The notes under the pieces are model-generated. The model was not told the origin of the DNA. It saw nothing but the letters and a program-made list of their open reading frames with translations, and made no database searches. This document shows, piece after piece, positions 23,626 through 34,800 of a stretch of 64,000 nt of DNA (its first letter is position 1; each line of letters starts with the position of its first letter). The DNA lies in contig JACSYO010001818.1 of assembly GCA_016806645.1 (NCBI GenBank), positions 1,251,001-1,315,000 of the forward strand, given 5' to 3'. Source of the DNA: Ophiodon elongatus. Lineage: Eukaryota > Chordata > Actinopteri > Perciformes > Hexagrammidae. A program made the translations under genes and the position numbers.

Positions 23626-24179
23626 TCCCGTAAAGCCATGTAGATCTTTATTGACTTTTACAATGAAACAAAAGCAGCATTTGTATACATTCAGTATACC
23701 TTCAGTAGCTAGCGTAGCATGGAAGTGCTAACGCCAGTAAATTATGTGCTAACGTACTCTGCTCATGTTAGCTCCACAGGTTTTTATGTAGGTTTGTTCT
23801 CCTTCCAAACTCTCCCGGTAACGAGTATCACTATTATACCTTTAACCAGAGCTCTAAATGCACAAAACCAGCCTGAAAATGAAGAAAATGAGAGTCTATG
23901 CAGCAGATCCGGATGGTTGTCACACCCTGTTTGGAGCTGACCTGTCTGTGTTGGTTGGGCAGGACTTAGCAAAGTGTCCAGTGTAGACGGCAAAACGAAT
24001 AATCTCCAACAGTCAAACTGGCTAACACACTTCCACTGCATTCAATAGGCCCATCATCTCTTTCTTAAACATGCTCCTCCAACATTTTAAATTTTGAAGG
24101 AGTGCACTTACTGCCTTTACCAAAAACCAAATTTTCCACTGAAAAGCAATTTTTTTCCCTTTTTTGTAGGAAGTTCCTG
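23626..24179. repeat. Possible body and right end of the 23.5-kb repeat
   Basis: See the partner entry. The sequence to about 23990 may be the body of the element; beyond that it is AT-rich and unassigned. Confidence 0.25.
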
Positions 24180-25330
24180 CATTTGAGGCCCTGATATGTT
24201 CAAGAGCATGAATTGGATAAGTGTGATATAAGCTCCATTTCAGCTCTTTTAGCAGCGCAAGGAACCAGATAACTGATGAGAGTGAAGCCCCATTCTATCT
24301 GCTGGGGTCACATTGCCTCATTAATTGCTTATGAATTATCGCTCTACATATGTGAAACAGCTGGGGGCCATTACGATTTGGTAGGATATAATACCCTAAA
24401 GAGCTCAGCGCTGCGTTAGAGTTGCGTGCGTGTGTCTATCAGCTGCGTTGGAGGTAGTTTTTTTTTCTCCCAAAACCAAATGAAAACCAAACTGTTTCCC
24501 TGCTCTCTCCCCCGCCCCCTCTCTTATCGGCGAACACAACTAGGCAGGTGACTCATTAACATTCCCTGGCTGCCGCGGGATTAAGAGCTTTGCAGGTTAA
24601 AAAATGTGCCGTAATCAAATTATTCAAATGACCCTTACTCGGCTTCGACCTTCATAGCACCATTTTGGAGACAATTACACCGAGCCGAAGTTGCGCCCGA
24701 AACCATTTCATATCAGAGGGAAAGGGAGAACAAGAAAGAAGAGAGAAATTGTGGTGGTGGAGGGTGGGTGGGGGGGGCAAGGGAAGCAAAAGATAGCGAA
24801 CACAAAACGTCTAAATGGGGAGTTAATTAAAATTGTTCCTTCAAAGATGTATTTTTCCCCCAGTAGTAGATAAGGCGAGTCCTCACGCTGTGAAAAGGGA
24901 ATGCGATATCTTTTTGGTTTATTGCCCCCACAGCAGGCTCGCTGTGACCCTGCAAACTTGAAACGTGGACGATGAATGCATCCTCCAAAGATTGTCCTCC
25001 TTCTATTTCACCTTTACTTGTTTCAGCGTGCCGAGCAACGCACCTGCGATTTTCCCCTTCGTGCATGTTTATTGTGCGCCGTATCGTCGGCATCAGAGAG
25101 CCTGCGTGCGGCACCGAGCGAAAACAACAAGGAACAAGCGGCGGGAAATCCTCTAAACGCTTGGAGCTGTTGCTCCTAATCAGGCTCGCAGGGCCCCTCT
25201 CATCAGGTGGAGGCACAGGCAGGAAGCTGTCCTGCGTCCGTTTGTTGCAACACAAACTAGTTTTCTCTTTTAATCATGCATCTCTTCATCTGTCCACATT
25301 TTCTTTTTAAGAGCCAATTACCATAAAAGG
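24180..25330. promoter_or_regulatory. Conserved-looking noncoding cluster
   Basis: The strongest block of this kind in the left half. It has TTAATTGCTTATGAATTATC at 24321-24340, GTAATCAAATTATTCAAAT at 24611-24629, and a CpG-containing core at 25025-25200. Several overlapping ORFs in four frames (24827-25310) show that no single frame is preferred. A purine/G-run tract (24758-24785) interrupts it. The texture (unique, homeodomain cores, retained CpG) fits a developmental enhancer cluster. Confidence 0.3.
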
Positions 25331-25399
25331 TGTATGTTTTTGTGTGTGCCTGTGTGTGTTTTCCCTGGTGTGATTGCTTTGTGTTGCCCCTGGCATTTG

Positions 25400-25590
25400 G
25401 GGGAAGTTTAAGAAACATTTTCTGCCGTACATCTCAAGCTTTCTGTGCGGCGCTCATGTTGGCCTCCAGGTAATTAGCGCCGGCCTTAGTGGGGGGAGCC
25501 GGCGTGGGCCTCCATCGCCAGACATGATAAATATTGACTTAGTCATACTTTTTTTCTTCTGCAGAGTTAATTAAAGTGTGGACTGTTTAT
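25400..25590. promoter_or_regulatory. Conserved-looking noncoding block
   Basis: Contains TAATTAGCGCCGGCC at 25471-25485 and GACATGATAAATATTGACTT near 25521. The nonamer TAATTAGCG recurs at 32144-32152 in the CpG-rich segment. Ends at TTCTGCAG / AGTTAATTAAAG. Confidence 0.25.
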
Positions 25591-25701
25591 TTTTCTGGGA
25601 CTGCCAACTTGAATTTGACGCCCTGTATTAATCAACACCCACCATGCTTTTCTGTGTGAATGAGAGCCACCCTCGCCCTCTTCAATGGGAAGTTAACTGC
25701 A

Positions 25702-25703
<2 letters not shown>

Positions 25704-25751
<48 letters not shown>
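25704..25751. repeat. (GT)n microsatellite, about 24 units
   Basis: Perfect GT dinucleotide run. It creates a Val/Cys run inside the ORF 25644-25907, which is therefore spurious. Confidence 0.98.
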
Positions 25752-25752
<1 letters not shown>

Positions 25753-26340
25753 TGGGCCTGTTTGGCAGTAATTCTGCCAGTGTTTTAGACTTTCAGGATG
25801 AGGGTTTATTTTTGCAAAGTGGCGTTCCTGTTACAAGTACTAATTTATTTTACATTTACGACTTCGATTTAAGATTAGAATTAGGATGTCCTGTCATGTT
25901 GGGCTGAAGTTAACATTGTGTATCATGCCAGCCTACGCACTAAATATCTAGACACTTGCAATTACCCCACTGGACAAAATTGTGATGATTTATTGCTGTA
26001 TATATTTTTTCTCCTTCAAAAAGGTCCACAGAAATTATCCGCCCACACACTTGTGGCCTTGGGAGACATTCAGATTGCTCATTATTCTACAGTTGGACTG
26101 AAGATTTAATAAGTAAAATCGAGCTCTTTGTTTTATGCAACAACATAGGGCTTTAAGGATCTTTGCTGAATGCATGTCCATTGGAAAAAGAGGGTGTTTA
26201 TCTTTAACAGTAAAATCAAACAGTGAGTTTTGACCTGCAACACAACAGACAATGTAAATCAACATCAGAAGATATGAATCTTGCTTATTTACTCACAACC
26301 AATCAATTATTAATGAAATGAGAAATGTCGAAATGCGCTG
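25752..26340. other. No recognised feature
   Basis: AT-rich unique DNA. Confidence 0.4.
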
Positions 26341-27170
26341 AACTTCTTATTAGATGGCTCAATGGTTTAAAATGAAATCAGACCACAAGATTGCATTTCT
26401 TTATGAAGCCGACGAAGGCCATGGGATGGAGTTTGAAAGCTTCTACAAAACGATGCAGGTACACAGAGACATGGAGTTATGCTTCTTTTTTTCACGAGAT
26501 GATTTAATAGATCTTTTTAGAAGATCTGTATTCATGACAAACAATCCTGTACTGTGTCGCGTGTGTTTGTTGTGGGGATGATTGGATGTCAAATTCCTCA
26601 GGTGCCATCTTGTGCATAACCGGTGTCTGCTAAATGCGCCCTCTTTGTTCTTCGCACGCGTTGCGACAGGAAGGTGAGAGCCTGACACGAGCGAGTCATT
26701 TAACCCTACAAATTAGCATTAATATAAAATGAATGCGGCAGGCCGCTCCGTGTGGCGACAGCCGAAAACCAGTGGAGTTGATAAGGAGCGGCATTCAAAC
26801 AAAGCTTGAAGCCACACCAGACAGTCGAACAAGGCGCTTTGTTTCGGGATCATCAAACTGCACTTCTTCACGTCTGCGTTTGTTGTTGCTGGGTAATTGA
26901 GTTGCACTGCTGTCACGGTGTGACTCATCAGAGGCTCATTATTCCAGCTGCTGCCAGAGGAAGAGGCAACGACTTCAGCTACGTTCGAGTGTGGTCATTA
27001 TAATGGCGCCGTACCTGGAGTCCTACACGGGAAAAAAACATCTCCAGACCCTGTCGGGAAGACAGCCACTCTCGGGTCATAAATGATGCACTTGTGCGCC
27101 TTAAGATATTCATCAAAAACACGATGCTATGCTCGCTCTTTTACATTTATAATTCAGAGCGTTGAGGAGA
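26341..27170. promoter_or_regulatory. Conserved-looking noncoding cluster with paired SOX-like site
   Basis: Unique, CpG-retaining DNA. At 26828-26843 there is a near palindrome AACAAGGCGCTTTGTT (14 of 16 positions symmetric): two converging ACAA-type SOX half-sites with the spacing known for SOXE dimer sites. Other cores are CAAATTAGCATTAATAT near 26709 and GGTAATTGAG near 26892. Short ORFs on both strands are unsupported. Confidence 0.3.
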
Positions 27171-27172
27171 AG

Positions 27173-27223
27173 TTTCTTTTTCTTTTTATATTTATATATT
27201 TTTTATTTTTTTATTTTTTTAAA
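27173..27223. repeat. T/A-rich low-complexity run
   Basis: About 50 bp of T-runs and ATATTT words. Confidence 0.9.
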
Positions 27224-28289
27224 TAGAATCTAAATACTCTGTCAACAGGTCATTTTCTCCTCAGAAATTATTGCCTTGTGCCATTTTGCATCCCAAACCT
27301 CATCCTACTTTAAAATACACCACACATTTGCCGCATATTTAAGCTGAGACCAAGACGTCAAGAGAGATTTGTGGTGAAAAAAAACTTGAATAAATCTCTG
27401 TGAGCCAGGAACTTCCTCTGGTAAATGCTGGAATGCCATGAAATAATCCATTAACAGTTTTAAATATTGCTGTTGCATCATAATATCAGAGCATGCACCT
27501 CTCTTGAGCATATAAGTGGGGCGTGCCTTGTTTAGCACCATTCAGACATGCATGTGAATGTAAATGTCAGTTTCACTGGCAATCTACCTACATACAGAGT
27601 TACCCCTCCTCCACAGCCCGAGTGTGAATACGCTGCATTCACCCAGTGTGCACAAAATTAGCATCTAAATATCGGCAATACATGCATGTTTTATTGATAA
27701 AATGTATATCTTGTGCTCTACCCATATATTACTTAAAATTAAGATTGATTTGCGCAAAGGAGTGCACTACACTGTAGGTATAACGTGTGCTGAGTGAGCT
27801 AAACAAAGAAATCTCTCATGCTCATCGTGCCATTTCATGCCAGACGACTACCTTTTTTTTTTGTGTAATATTTCAAAGACCTTTTTACTTTTGTTTTTGA
27901 TTCCTTTCATTGCAAGGCAACAAAGCCCATTCAACCAAAGTGTTCATCCTCCATTTATGTTGCACACAGAAATGAAAACATTTTCAGCAAAATACTTTAT
28001 TTTACTTTATTTTTTATCACACCAAAGTCAAAAAATATAGGACTAGAACTTATCTAGAGATTATGTTGTAGATACCCAGGAAAGTTCATTCTAGACCTTA
28101 GAATGAGGTCTTGTGATTCCGGCTTTGATAGTTGCCCATCTTTGAAAGAACATTGTGTTCTCTTGGAGTAGTTGCCTTTCCCATGCAGCAAATGTTGGTC
28201 CATCTCCATCCTCCAACAGTTACAGTCAACATTACAGTACTTTCCCTACCACTAGCTTCCTCATCCCCTTTAGTCATGCGTCACATTCT
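27224..28289. other. No gene recognised
   Basis: AT-rich DNA with a T-run near 27853. No repeat family recognised. Confidence 0.4.
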
Positions 28290-28640
28290 TCCCTCTGCAG
28301 GATGATTCATTTTTCATTTGATCTGGACTCTGGGAAACGGAGTTAAATCCCCAAAGAGTTCGCTGCCTGTCCCTTCAGAAAGCTCCGCTTGCGGCGGGCG
28401 TTTCTACGGAGCTGCAGCCCGTTTACGGCATGGTTAATTCATCCTGTAGATCACAATTGGGGACTAAGTGCTGCTTGAGTGAGGCCTCCTATCATATTCT
28501 TTGTCAGTGGCCATCAGCACTTTACTTTCTGATGTTCTATGTGCAGTTATCTTGTTTGATGTGGAGGGATGCGGGGTTCAGCGTCCATGAAAGGTTCTGC
28601 CCCCTCGAGTCAACGATCAGATAGCGAGATGCAGAGATAA
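28290..28640. promoter_or_regulatory. Conserved-looking noncoding block
   Basis: CpG-containing unique DNA (GCTTGCGGCGGGCG near 28387) beside TGGTTAATTCATCC near 28429. Not attributable to a repeat. Confidence 0.2.
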
Positions 28641-29480
28641 CAGAAAGGAACAATTGAGATTAATGTGAGACATGCTGGACAAGATGTGTGACTCGCACGA
28701 CACTCTGACTCATGTCTCACGCCCTTTTTCTTTGCCAACAGTAACATGACACCAAAGTCAAATTACCTCTTTTGTAAGGATACAGCAGTAATCGTGAGAA
28801 AAAAACAAACAAAATATCTTCTAGCTAGCTGGGGGTAACGTTTAATGTTTGCCTCTACAAATGCACCAGTGCCCAAATGATATGCCGCCGCAAGACACTG
28901 AAATCACTCATAGAATAACACCATCAAACATTCAATCATGCTTGAATCTATTTTTAATATTGAATGTCAGAGTTATGATAAAGAGCGACTGGGATCTCCA
29001 TCTGTGGCGCTGACTGCCAGGCACTTCAGGTAATGGATATAAAAGTCTTCACAGGGGAAATATGCCCACATACAAAAGTATCTCTCCCTCTCCCTCTCTC
29101 ATTCTTTTCTCTCAATGCATTAATGATGGCATTACTCATACGGAGCCAGATAAAAAAAAAAAGAAAATCCACATATGGTACAAGACTCCACCCAGAAGTG
29201 ATGATCATCTCACCCTTCCCGTGTGGATCCCTTGCCTCTGGCCATGTTCCTCCTGAGACAGGCAGCCAGCCACCTGTAGGATTTCTGCCTTGATCAACTG
29301 CAGGACAGGCCCCTTTGATACCACCCCAACCCCCCCTCCCCAACCCCACACTTCCATTTCACCATCACCGACAATACCATCTGGCATAGAATCCCCAGAG
29401 AGACATAGAGAGGGGGGAGAGGTGAAGGAAGAATTGCCTTTATTAACTTGATGCTGGCAAAAAAGCAAGGTTCGTGTTGT
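28641..29480. other. Mixed unique DNA with pyrimidine and C-run tracts
   Basis: 28900-29050 has a conserved-looking texture (TTCAATCATGCTTGAATC near 28931, itself a TTCAA/TTGAA inverted pair). A CT-rich run lies at 29081-29105 and a C-rich run at 29322-29348. The antisense Gly/Trp-rich ORFs at 29026-29468 come from that C-rich run. Confidence 0.3.
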
Positions 29481-29720
29481 TCCCGTTGACCCGGCAGCTA
29501 AGTAAGATAATGAGCGTGATCATTCCAGTGGCAGGGGAGGAACTGGACGCCGGCCAGTCCGGGCATGCTCATTTGCCTGGCCTGCAACAGCCCATTAGAG
29601 AAAGAGAAAGTGAGCTACTATCCTGCACGTCTCCCCTCTCTGAGGCTTCTCTGAACATATCCTGCCTGCCCATTAGAGAGAGAGAGAGAGAGAGCTGCAG
29701 AAGAGGAAGAAGAAGTCTTG
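29481..29720. promoter_or_regulatory. Conserved-looking block ending in (GA)n
   Basis: Unique text (GCATGCTCATTTGCC near 29562, octamer-like) is followed by a direct repeat of GCCCATTAGAG (29590-29600 and 29668-29678, 78 bp apart). The second copy runs into a (GA)n tract at 29676-29694. The repeat may have arisen by slippage or duplication around the GA tract. Confidence 0.25.
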
Positions 29721-30200
29721 TTTAGCACTCCCCCGCTGCCTTCTCCGTCGCTAGTGATCAAGAGGTGTTTAACAGAGTGACAAACAAGGTACAGAAAAAT
29801 CTGAGACCTGCGAGGAGAGGAACAACAAAGAAGTCAAACTCTTTCCACAGCAGCGGCTCCGCTCAGACGCTTCGGTTTGAAACCGACTGCAAAGGATGAA
29901 GAGGAGACGAAGTCACTTTGCAAAATGTCCAACTTTCGATAAGCCTGACGTGCCTGAGAAAAGCACCGGGTCATCAAAATGAGAGCTTTAGCTCAATATT
30001 GCACTCCCTGAAACACAATTTTAAAGAATCATTTTTACGTTTGGGTTAAGACAGAATTGAACCAAAGTAATAGCTGAGATCTAAAAACGAGGTGACATTA
30101 CAACCACAAAGGGCTACGGAGCCAGAAACTACTGGTCAGAACATGTTGTACTGTGTAATCAAGCCAACAGTTTAGCCATATTAAATTAGTTTTTTAGAGT
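29721..30200. other. No recognised feature
   Basis: Unique DNA, no supported ORF. Confidence 0.35.
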
Positions 30201-30700
30201 TGACAGGAAAGTAATACAGTAGCTCAAAGTTCAAACGTGAATTTTAGTCCATAAACAATAATGAATAATTACCGGCTCGGCTTCAACTTTTGATGAGAAG
30301 ATTAATACCATTAATGTCAGTCGGCAAGACAGGGAATAAACGTGTTTCCCCCCGATATCGCCACCGTATAACTTTAATGCTGCAAAAATAAAAATCATGG
30401 ATTCCATAGTACGTATTCATAAATATCTATCATCGCTCCAAATTTGCCTTTGCCTGGCAAACCTGAGGATTTGTTTGAAGAGTCGGGTGGATGAGTCTCG
30501 TGTTTCTGGCCCCATCTGACTTGTCACTGCATTTGCAGATCTCAAAAATGAACTTGGCGACAAAGCAATTATTACGAGCAGAATTCACGGCCGAAACTAT
30601 GAAAATTGAATTCAAGTTGTTACAAAATCCGAACTTTCCTTCAACATGCTAATTTTATCTTCACTCCTGAGAGATATGCCAGAGCCTCCCCTCCTATTGC
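30201..30700. promoter_or_regulatory. Conserved-looking noncoding block
   Basis: Contains the short palindrome TTGCCTGGCAA at 30449-30459 (NFI/AP-2-like arrangement), GCAATTATTACGAGC near 30566 and CATGCTAATTTTATC near 30645. Unique and balanced in composition. Confidence 0.25.
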
Positions 30701-31190
30701 ACCTCGCACGACCTCCGAATCTCACGGAGCAGAGTGAGCAGAGGCGTGAGAAGGGTGATAACGCACAGCTTTCCAGCAGGATCGGTGGCGCCTCACTCTG
30801 TGACCTCGGAGTGAGGATGACCCCGCGACGTGGACAAGGAAACAGACCGCGGGATCAAGTGAAACCGACAGGAAGAGAGGCCTCGGATAGAGTGGGGGAG
30901 GAGATAGAAGGGAGCCGGTGGAGGGACATGGAATTAAGAGCTGTGTGGGCGAAGTCATAGGCCAGCGCATGTAGGTCATCTGCTTGCACTTTTAGGTTAC
31001 TTTTAAAAAACGTCTTGAGGAAATGAGAAAGGAGATGGGAAATAAAGAGACAGAGAGAGGGAGGAAGTGATGGGATGGGGTGTGTGCAGGTGACAAGCTG
31101 CCACGGGGAGAGAGGAACAAGGCTCCGGCGATGCTCCGCAGGGTGAGAGGCCTCGTCTGACACAGCAGCAGCGATATGGGAACTGACAGG
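30701..31190. other. Unique purine-rich segment
   Basis: Purine-rich on the plus strand, with an 8-bp stem CCTCACTC / GAGTGAGG at 30791-30816. It leads into the G-run tract. ORFs here are shadows of the skewed composition. Confidence 0.3.
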
Positions 31191-31261
31191 TTGAGGAGGG
31201 AGGGGGTGGGAGGTGGGGTGAGGGGATGGGGGTGTGAGAGGGGTGGTTGGGGTGGGTGGGT
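31191..31261 (+). other. G-run tract with G-quadruplex potential
   Basis: About ten separate runs of three or more G within 71 bp, separated by one to six bases. This meets the usual G3+N1-7 quadruplex pattern several times over. The minus strand of the same tract encodes a Pro-rich stretch that inflates the 223-codon ORF at 30855-31526; I regard that ORF as spurious. Confidence 0.75.
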
Positions 31262-31539
31262 TGAGAGAAAAAAGGGAGGGAAGGATCCCTGCTGAGAATG
31301 AGTCCAACAACTCCGACATGACACTTCCAAAAGCTAATTTAGCGCTTCTGAGAGAGGATGTGTCGGGCTTTCTGCACCTCGCTGTGCCGCTTCGTATGGA
31401 GACACTGATGTAATTACACTCCAATAAAAGACAGCTCGAAGCCTGCGCTTTTTTTTCTTTCTTTTTTTGCAGGGGGGACTGGGGGGGGATTTGCGTAATC
31501 TTTTGTGTTGAAAGCTTTTTAAACACAAGCCTGTCAACA

Positions 31540-32220
31540 CTGCATTTTACACTTGATTATGCTGCGGTTTTGCATCCACAGTTGCACAGACGACAAAGTC
31601 CTTCAAGTTTCTTTCCTCGCGGTGATGTTCTCCGGCTTTCTACGTCATCCGCCGACTCCAGACGGGCGACAATATTTCATCAATGGATCACAAATCAAGG
31701 CCGTTGGTTAATCAGGCGCTTCGCTTCAGTGTGACCGGAAAAATACGTCTCCTCATTTCTTGTTCCTTCTCCCACTCATTTCATCACTCTTTTTTTTTTT
31801 TCTACCTTTCACCGTCACCTTGACTCTGTGGAAGGATTTGGCGCGTTCCCAGAGGAGGGGAAGGCGAGGTGCCGGATGCAGGGTAATGAATCGGACCCCG
31901 GGGGGTCACGGCGACACCGTCACCTCTTCTCATGCGCGGTAATGAGCCGAGGTCAACGGAGATGAGGCAGGCGGGAGAAACCCGGAGAAACGTCTGCCTT
32001 CAGCGCCGCAGCGCTGCCGCTCCTCAAGCAAACCACGAGCTGCCGCTCCTTAAGCAAACCTCATTAACTGGGCTTCAACCCCGGCTACAACCCTGGCCTT
32101 TAAACGCACGCCCAACCGGAGGTGACCGGGATTGAGCCCATTTTAATTAGCGTAGCTATTAGCGCTCTGCACCGAGCTCGCCCGCTTACCGGTGACACGC
32201 GCGCGAGGGACTTGGGCTTG
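31540..32220. promoter_or_regulatory. CpG-island-like segment
   Basis: By hand count, about 37 CpG occur in 31821-32220 at roughly 56 % GC, an observed/expected ratio of about one or slightly above; the flanks are AT-rich and CpG-poor. Inside are a tandem pair of GCTGCCGCTCCTCAAGCAAACC-type 22-mers (32013-32034 and 32039-32060, one mismatch, 26-bp period) and TAATTAGCG at 32144-32152. No first-exon ORF is convincing. It could be an unmethylated promoter, the start of a noncoding RNA, or a conserved enhancer. Confidence 0.45.
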
Positions 32221-32465
32221 ATCATCAAAATCCTTTGCAAACTGTTTGATTTTTGTTTAGTTACTTTTCTGTCATGAGTTTGTTTTTCCTTTTTATATTT
32301 CTGTCATCTCCAGGTGGTTGAGATGCAAAGAATGAAGCTCAAAAAGATAATGATCATCAAAGGGACTAGCTCCTGTAATTAAATTATAAGATCTTTATTG
32401 AAATGAAACATTCATTGTTAGCGGGGGAAAAAAATTAAACAAAAGCATTTATTAATGTGTAAGCC
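32221..32465. other. No recognised feature
   Basis: Ordinary AT-rich DNA. Confidence 0.35.
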
Positions 32466-32835
32466 ACATGGTGCCTGTCCTGGTTGAAGGAGACATATCA
32501 TACTCATTTTCAGGGTCATACTTGTATTTCGGGTTTCCACTAGAACATGCTTACATGCTTTAATGTTCAAAAAACTAATTTTTCCTACAGCTTGTCTGAC
32601 TATACCTGTAATCACCCTCTGTCTGAAACGCAGAGTTGCGTTGCTAGGCAATAGCTTGAGTCCAGGTCGTTCAGACACATTCAGAATGTTTACTTTTAAA
32701 ACTGTGAAATGGTCTACATGTCGTGTGATATCACACCCGTACACAAATCCTGACCGCTCATTTGAACGCGCACTTTCTGAATATGAGCTGTTTGTATTTC
32801 TCCATAGATTGAGCATTTTAATACGTTTAGTATAT
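32466..32835 (+). repeat. Dispersed fish DNA element fragment
   Basis: The opening 'ggagacatatcatactc', then 'ttgtatttcgggtttccact', 'acatgctttaatgttcaaaa' and 'caccctctgtctgaaacgc' follow the order of a non-autonomous element I remember as very abundant in spiny-rayed fish. The usual GC-rich middle section appears deleted. The minus-strand ORF 32418-32816 and plus-strand ORF 32563-32841 lie inside it and are spurious. Confidence 0.6.
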
Positions 32836-33718
32836 AGATAGCACTTAGACCTGCTTTATAATAATAATAATACAAAAATGAAAAAAGACATGAAAATCTC
32901 TCTTTTTTACAAGGCAGGCCTCCCCATCACCACTGCTACCATTGAGCATCATCTACAAATACAACAGCGGAGCCAAAAACAGTGCATTGATGCTCAGTGA
33001 ATTAAATAATAATGTTGGTTTTATTGCGAAACTAGAGGGTGGGGCGGAGCATTTAGGGGCTCAGTGTCCTCCATAAGAAGTTGTTGAGGGAGACTACATG
33101 CTTTCAGAGTCTGGCACTTGGTGTACAGCTCACACTACAAGACATGATCTTTGTAAGAGACTATTGTCTTGTTGACTTGGGGGTTACAAACCACTCAGAC
33201 TCCCCGTGGCAGCTGGGGAGGTCTGTGACAGGTGGAAAAGTGCATGATATCCAATGGAACACAGGAAAGAAGTCAATGTGTTCTCCTACCTCCTTCCACA
33301 CACTTCTTTTTCATCTATCTCTCTTAGAATATACTTCTTGTTCGCCCATCTTTGACGTATCTCCAAAGCGCTTCAACTACAAGCACCTCCAGTTTTTGTG
33401 TACCATAAAATCAAACAGGTGGAGAAAATAAGTTGTGGTATCTGGGAGCTCACAACAAGGTGAAGATGTGTCTCGGATCTTGCCACACAAGATTGCATCT
33501 TGTGATGAGTGCAGATGAAGTTTGCACTTTCGGCGTCAGATGTTGAGGGCCTCTCTAATCATACAGCCAAACAGCCGTCATGCGGATCATTTTACACCAG
33601 ACAGCTGTTCAACTATCCAACCTAAATGTGATATAAACATCCAAAAAGGAGCCAAAAGTATCAGTATTATCTGTATTAAATTATGGCTGTTTTCTGCTAT
33701 CATCCTTCAATTCATGTT
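32836..33718. other. No gene recognised
   Basis: An ATAAT-rich run near 32860. The ORF 33081-33431 has no recognisable domain. Confidence 0.35.
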
Positions 33719-34310
33719 TTAGTACTTAAAGTTACTGTGAAGAACTTTGAACTGGCTGAGAAACAATCTCAATTTAATACTGATGCAACTATATGACCTA
33801 CATAAGTAAACGAGACCGTCGGCGAGAAGACGGCCTATTTCTATAAAGTTGTTCTTAATGCTCGTCACCGGGTCGGATTCCGCGCAAAATCGGAGGAAAT
33901 CATGCAGGTTCACCAGAAACTCCTTCAGCTCAGACTCCAGTAGACCGAGACCGGCTTTGCATCGACCTTTGACCTTCAGTCGAAGGAGAGCTCATCACCC
34001 GGCAGCGGAGGCGGCTCCTGTGGCCGGGAGCAGAGTTTCACCTCGCTGCTCCATCGGCGCCCTTCGCTTGGGAGCCAACACCAACACCACGCTGCTCAGT
34101 GGGCCCGGTAGAGGGACGGGGGGCACGGGAGAACCTGAACCAGGAGTGCACGGAGCAGACCGTCAGACCCCTGCTGCAGTAACATGAGGTTTTCTAAATG
34201 GAGTCTGGTGCTCAGAGAGACTTCCACTTTCGCCCACAGGAACAAAGTCAACTCAAAATGAAAGATCCCTGAATAGTAACTTTTACCTTTCACATCCATT
34301 CTCTGCTTTC
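33719..34310. repeat. Dispersed GC-rich fish repeat
   Basis: Starts with 'ctgtgaagaactttgaactg' and passes through 'gagaccgtcggcgagaagac', 'accagaaactccttcagctc' and 'cgcccttcgcttgggagcca', ending in 'aatgaaagatccctgaatag'. I remember this arrangement from a widespread fish repeat. Its GC-rich middle produces the Arg/Pro/Gly-rich ORF 33849-34187, not a gene. High CpG here reflects the element and not a promoter. Confidence 0.5.
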
Positions 34311-34761
34311 GTGGTGAGAGATCATTACTTTACAACTATACAGTTCTGATTATAAGTATTGCTAAATATCACTTTTGCTTATACTCAAAATGTGAAAGAT
34401 ATTGCTCTCTGAAAAGTCAATGATTTCTCTTGGGAAATACCTGAAACCAAGTGTTTAGAACAGCAAATAAAAAATCTGCTGTAAAGTCACTTCAGAGCAG
34501 CACTCTAATATAACAGAAAAATAAGAGGAGCCCCACCAGATTTTTAAGACCTTCCCATTCTTTCCTTTACCTTAAAAGCCTCATTGATAGATAATGTTAT
34601 TTTACCACCCGGCTTCAGTATGAAAAGTGGCACCGGGAACACAGGAGACCAGATTCCTCACGCCTTTCTTCTTCTCTAGCTGCACATTTCTTCACAGATG
34701 GAGTTAAATTATGCAGCACAAACTGTCTGGATATAATGTTCACAGAGTGAGGGGGTGTATA
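34311..34761. other. No recognised feature
   Basis: AT-rich unique DNA. Confidence 0.35.
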
Positions 34762-34800
34762 GTCTCTCTCTCTGTCTCTCTCTCTCTCTCTGTGTGTGTG
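34762..34800. repeat. (CT)n/(GT)n compound microsatellite
   Basis: CT units with one interruption followed by a short GT run. The reverse strand gives the Arg/Glu run of the ORFs at 34615-35026, which are spurious. Confidence 0.95.

Noticed and set aside
24827..25310. Four overlapping ORFs, 63-142 codons, on both strands
   Set aside because: Openness in several frames at once reflects base composition of a CpG-retaining noncoding block.
30855..31526. Longest ORF in the window (223 codons, minus strand), Pro/Ser-rich
   Set aside because: Its Pro-rich part is the antisense of the G-run tract at 31191-31261; no domain, and a shifted frame over the same tract is equally open and Pro-rich.
33849..34187. 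Arg/Pro/Gly-rich ORF
   Set aside because: Lies inside a GC-rich dispersed repeat.
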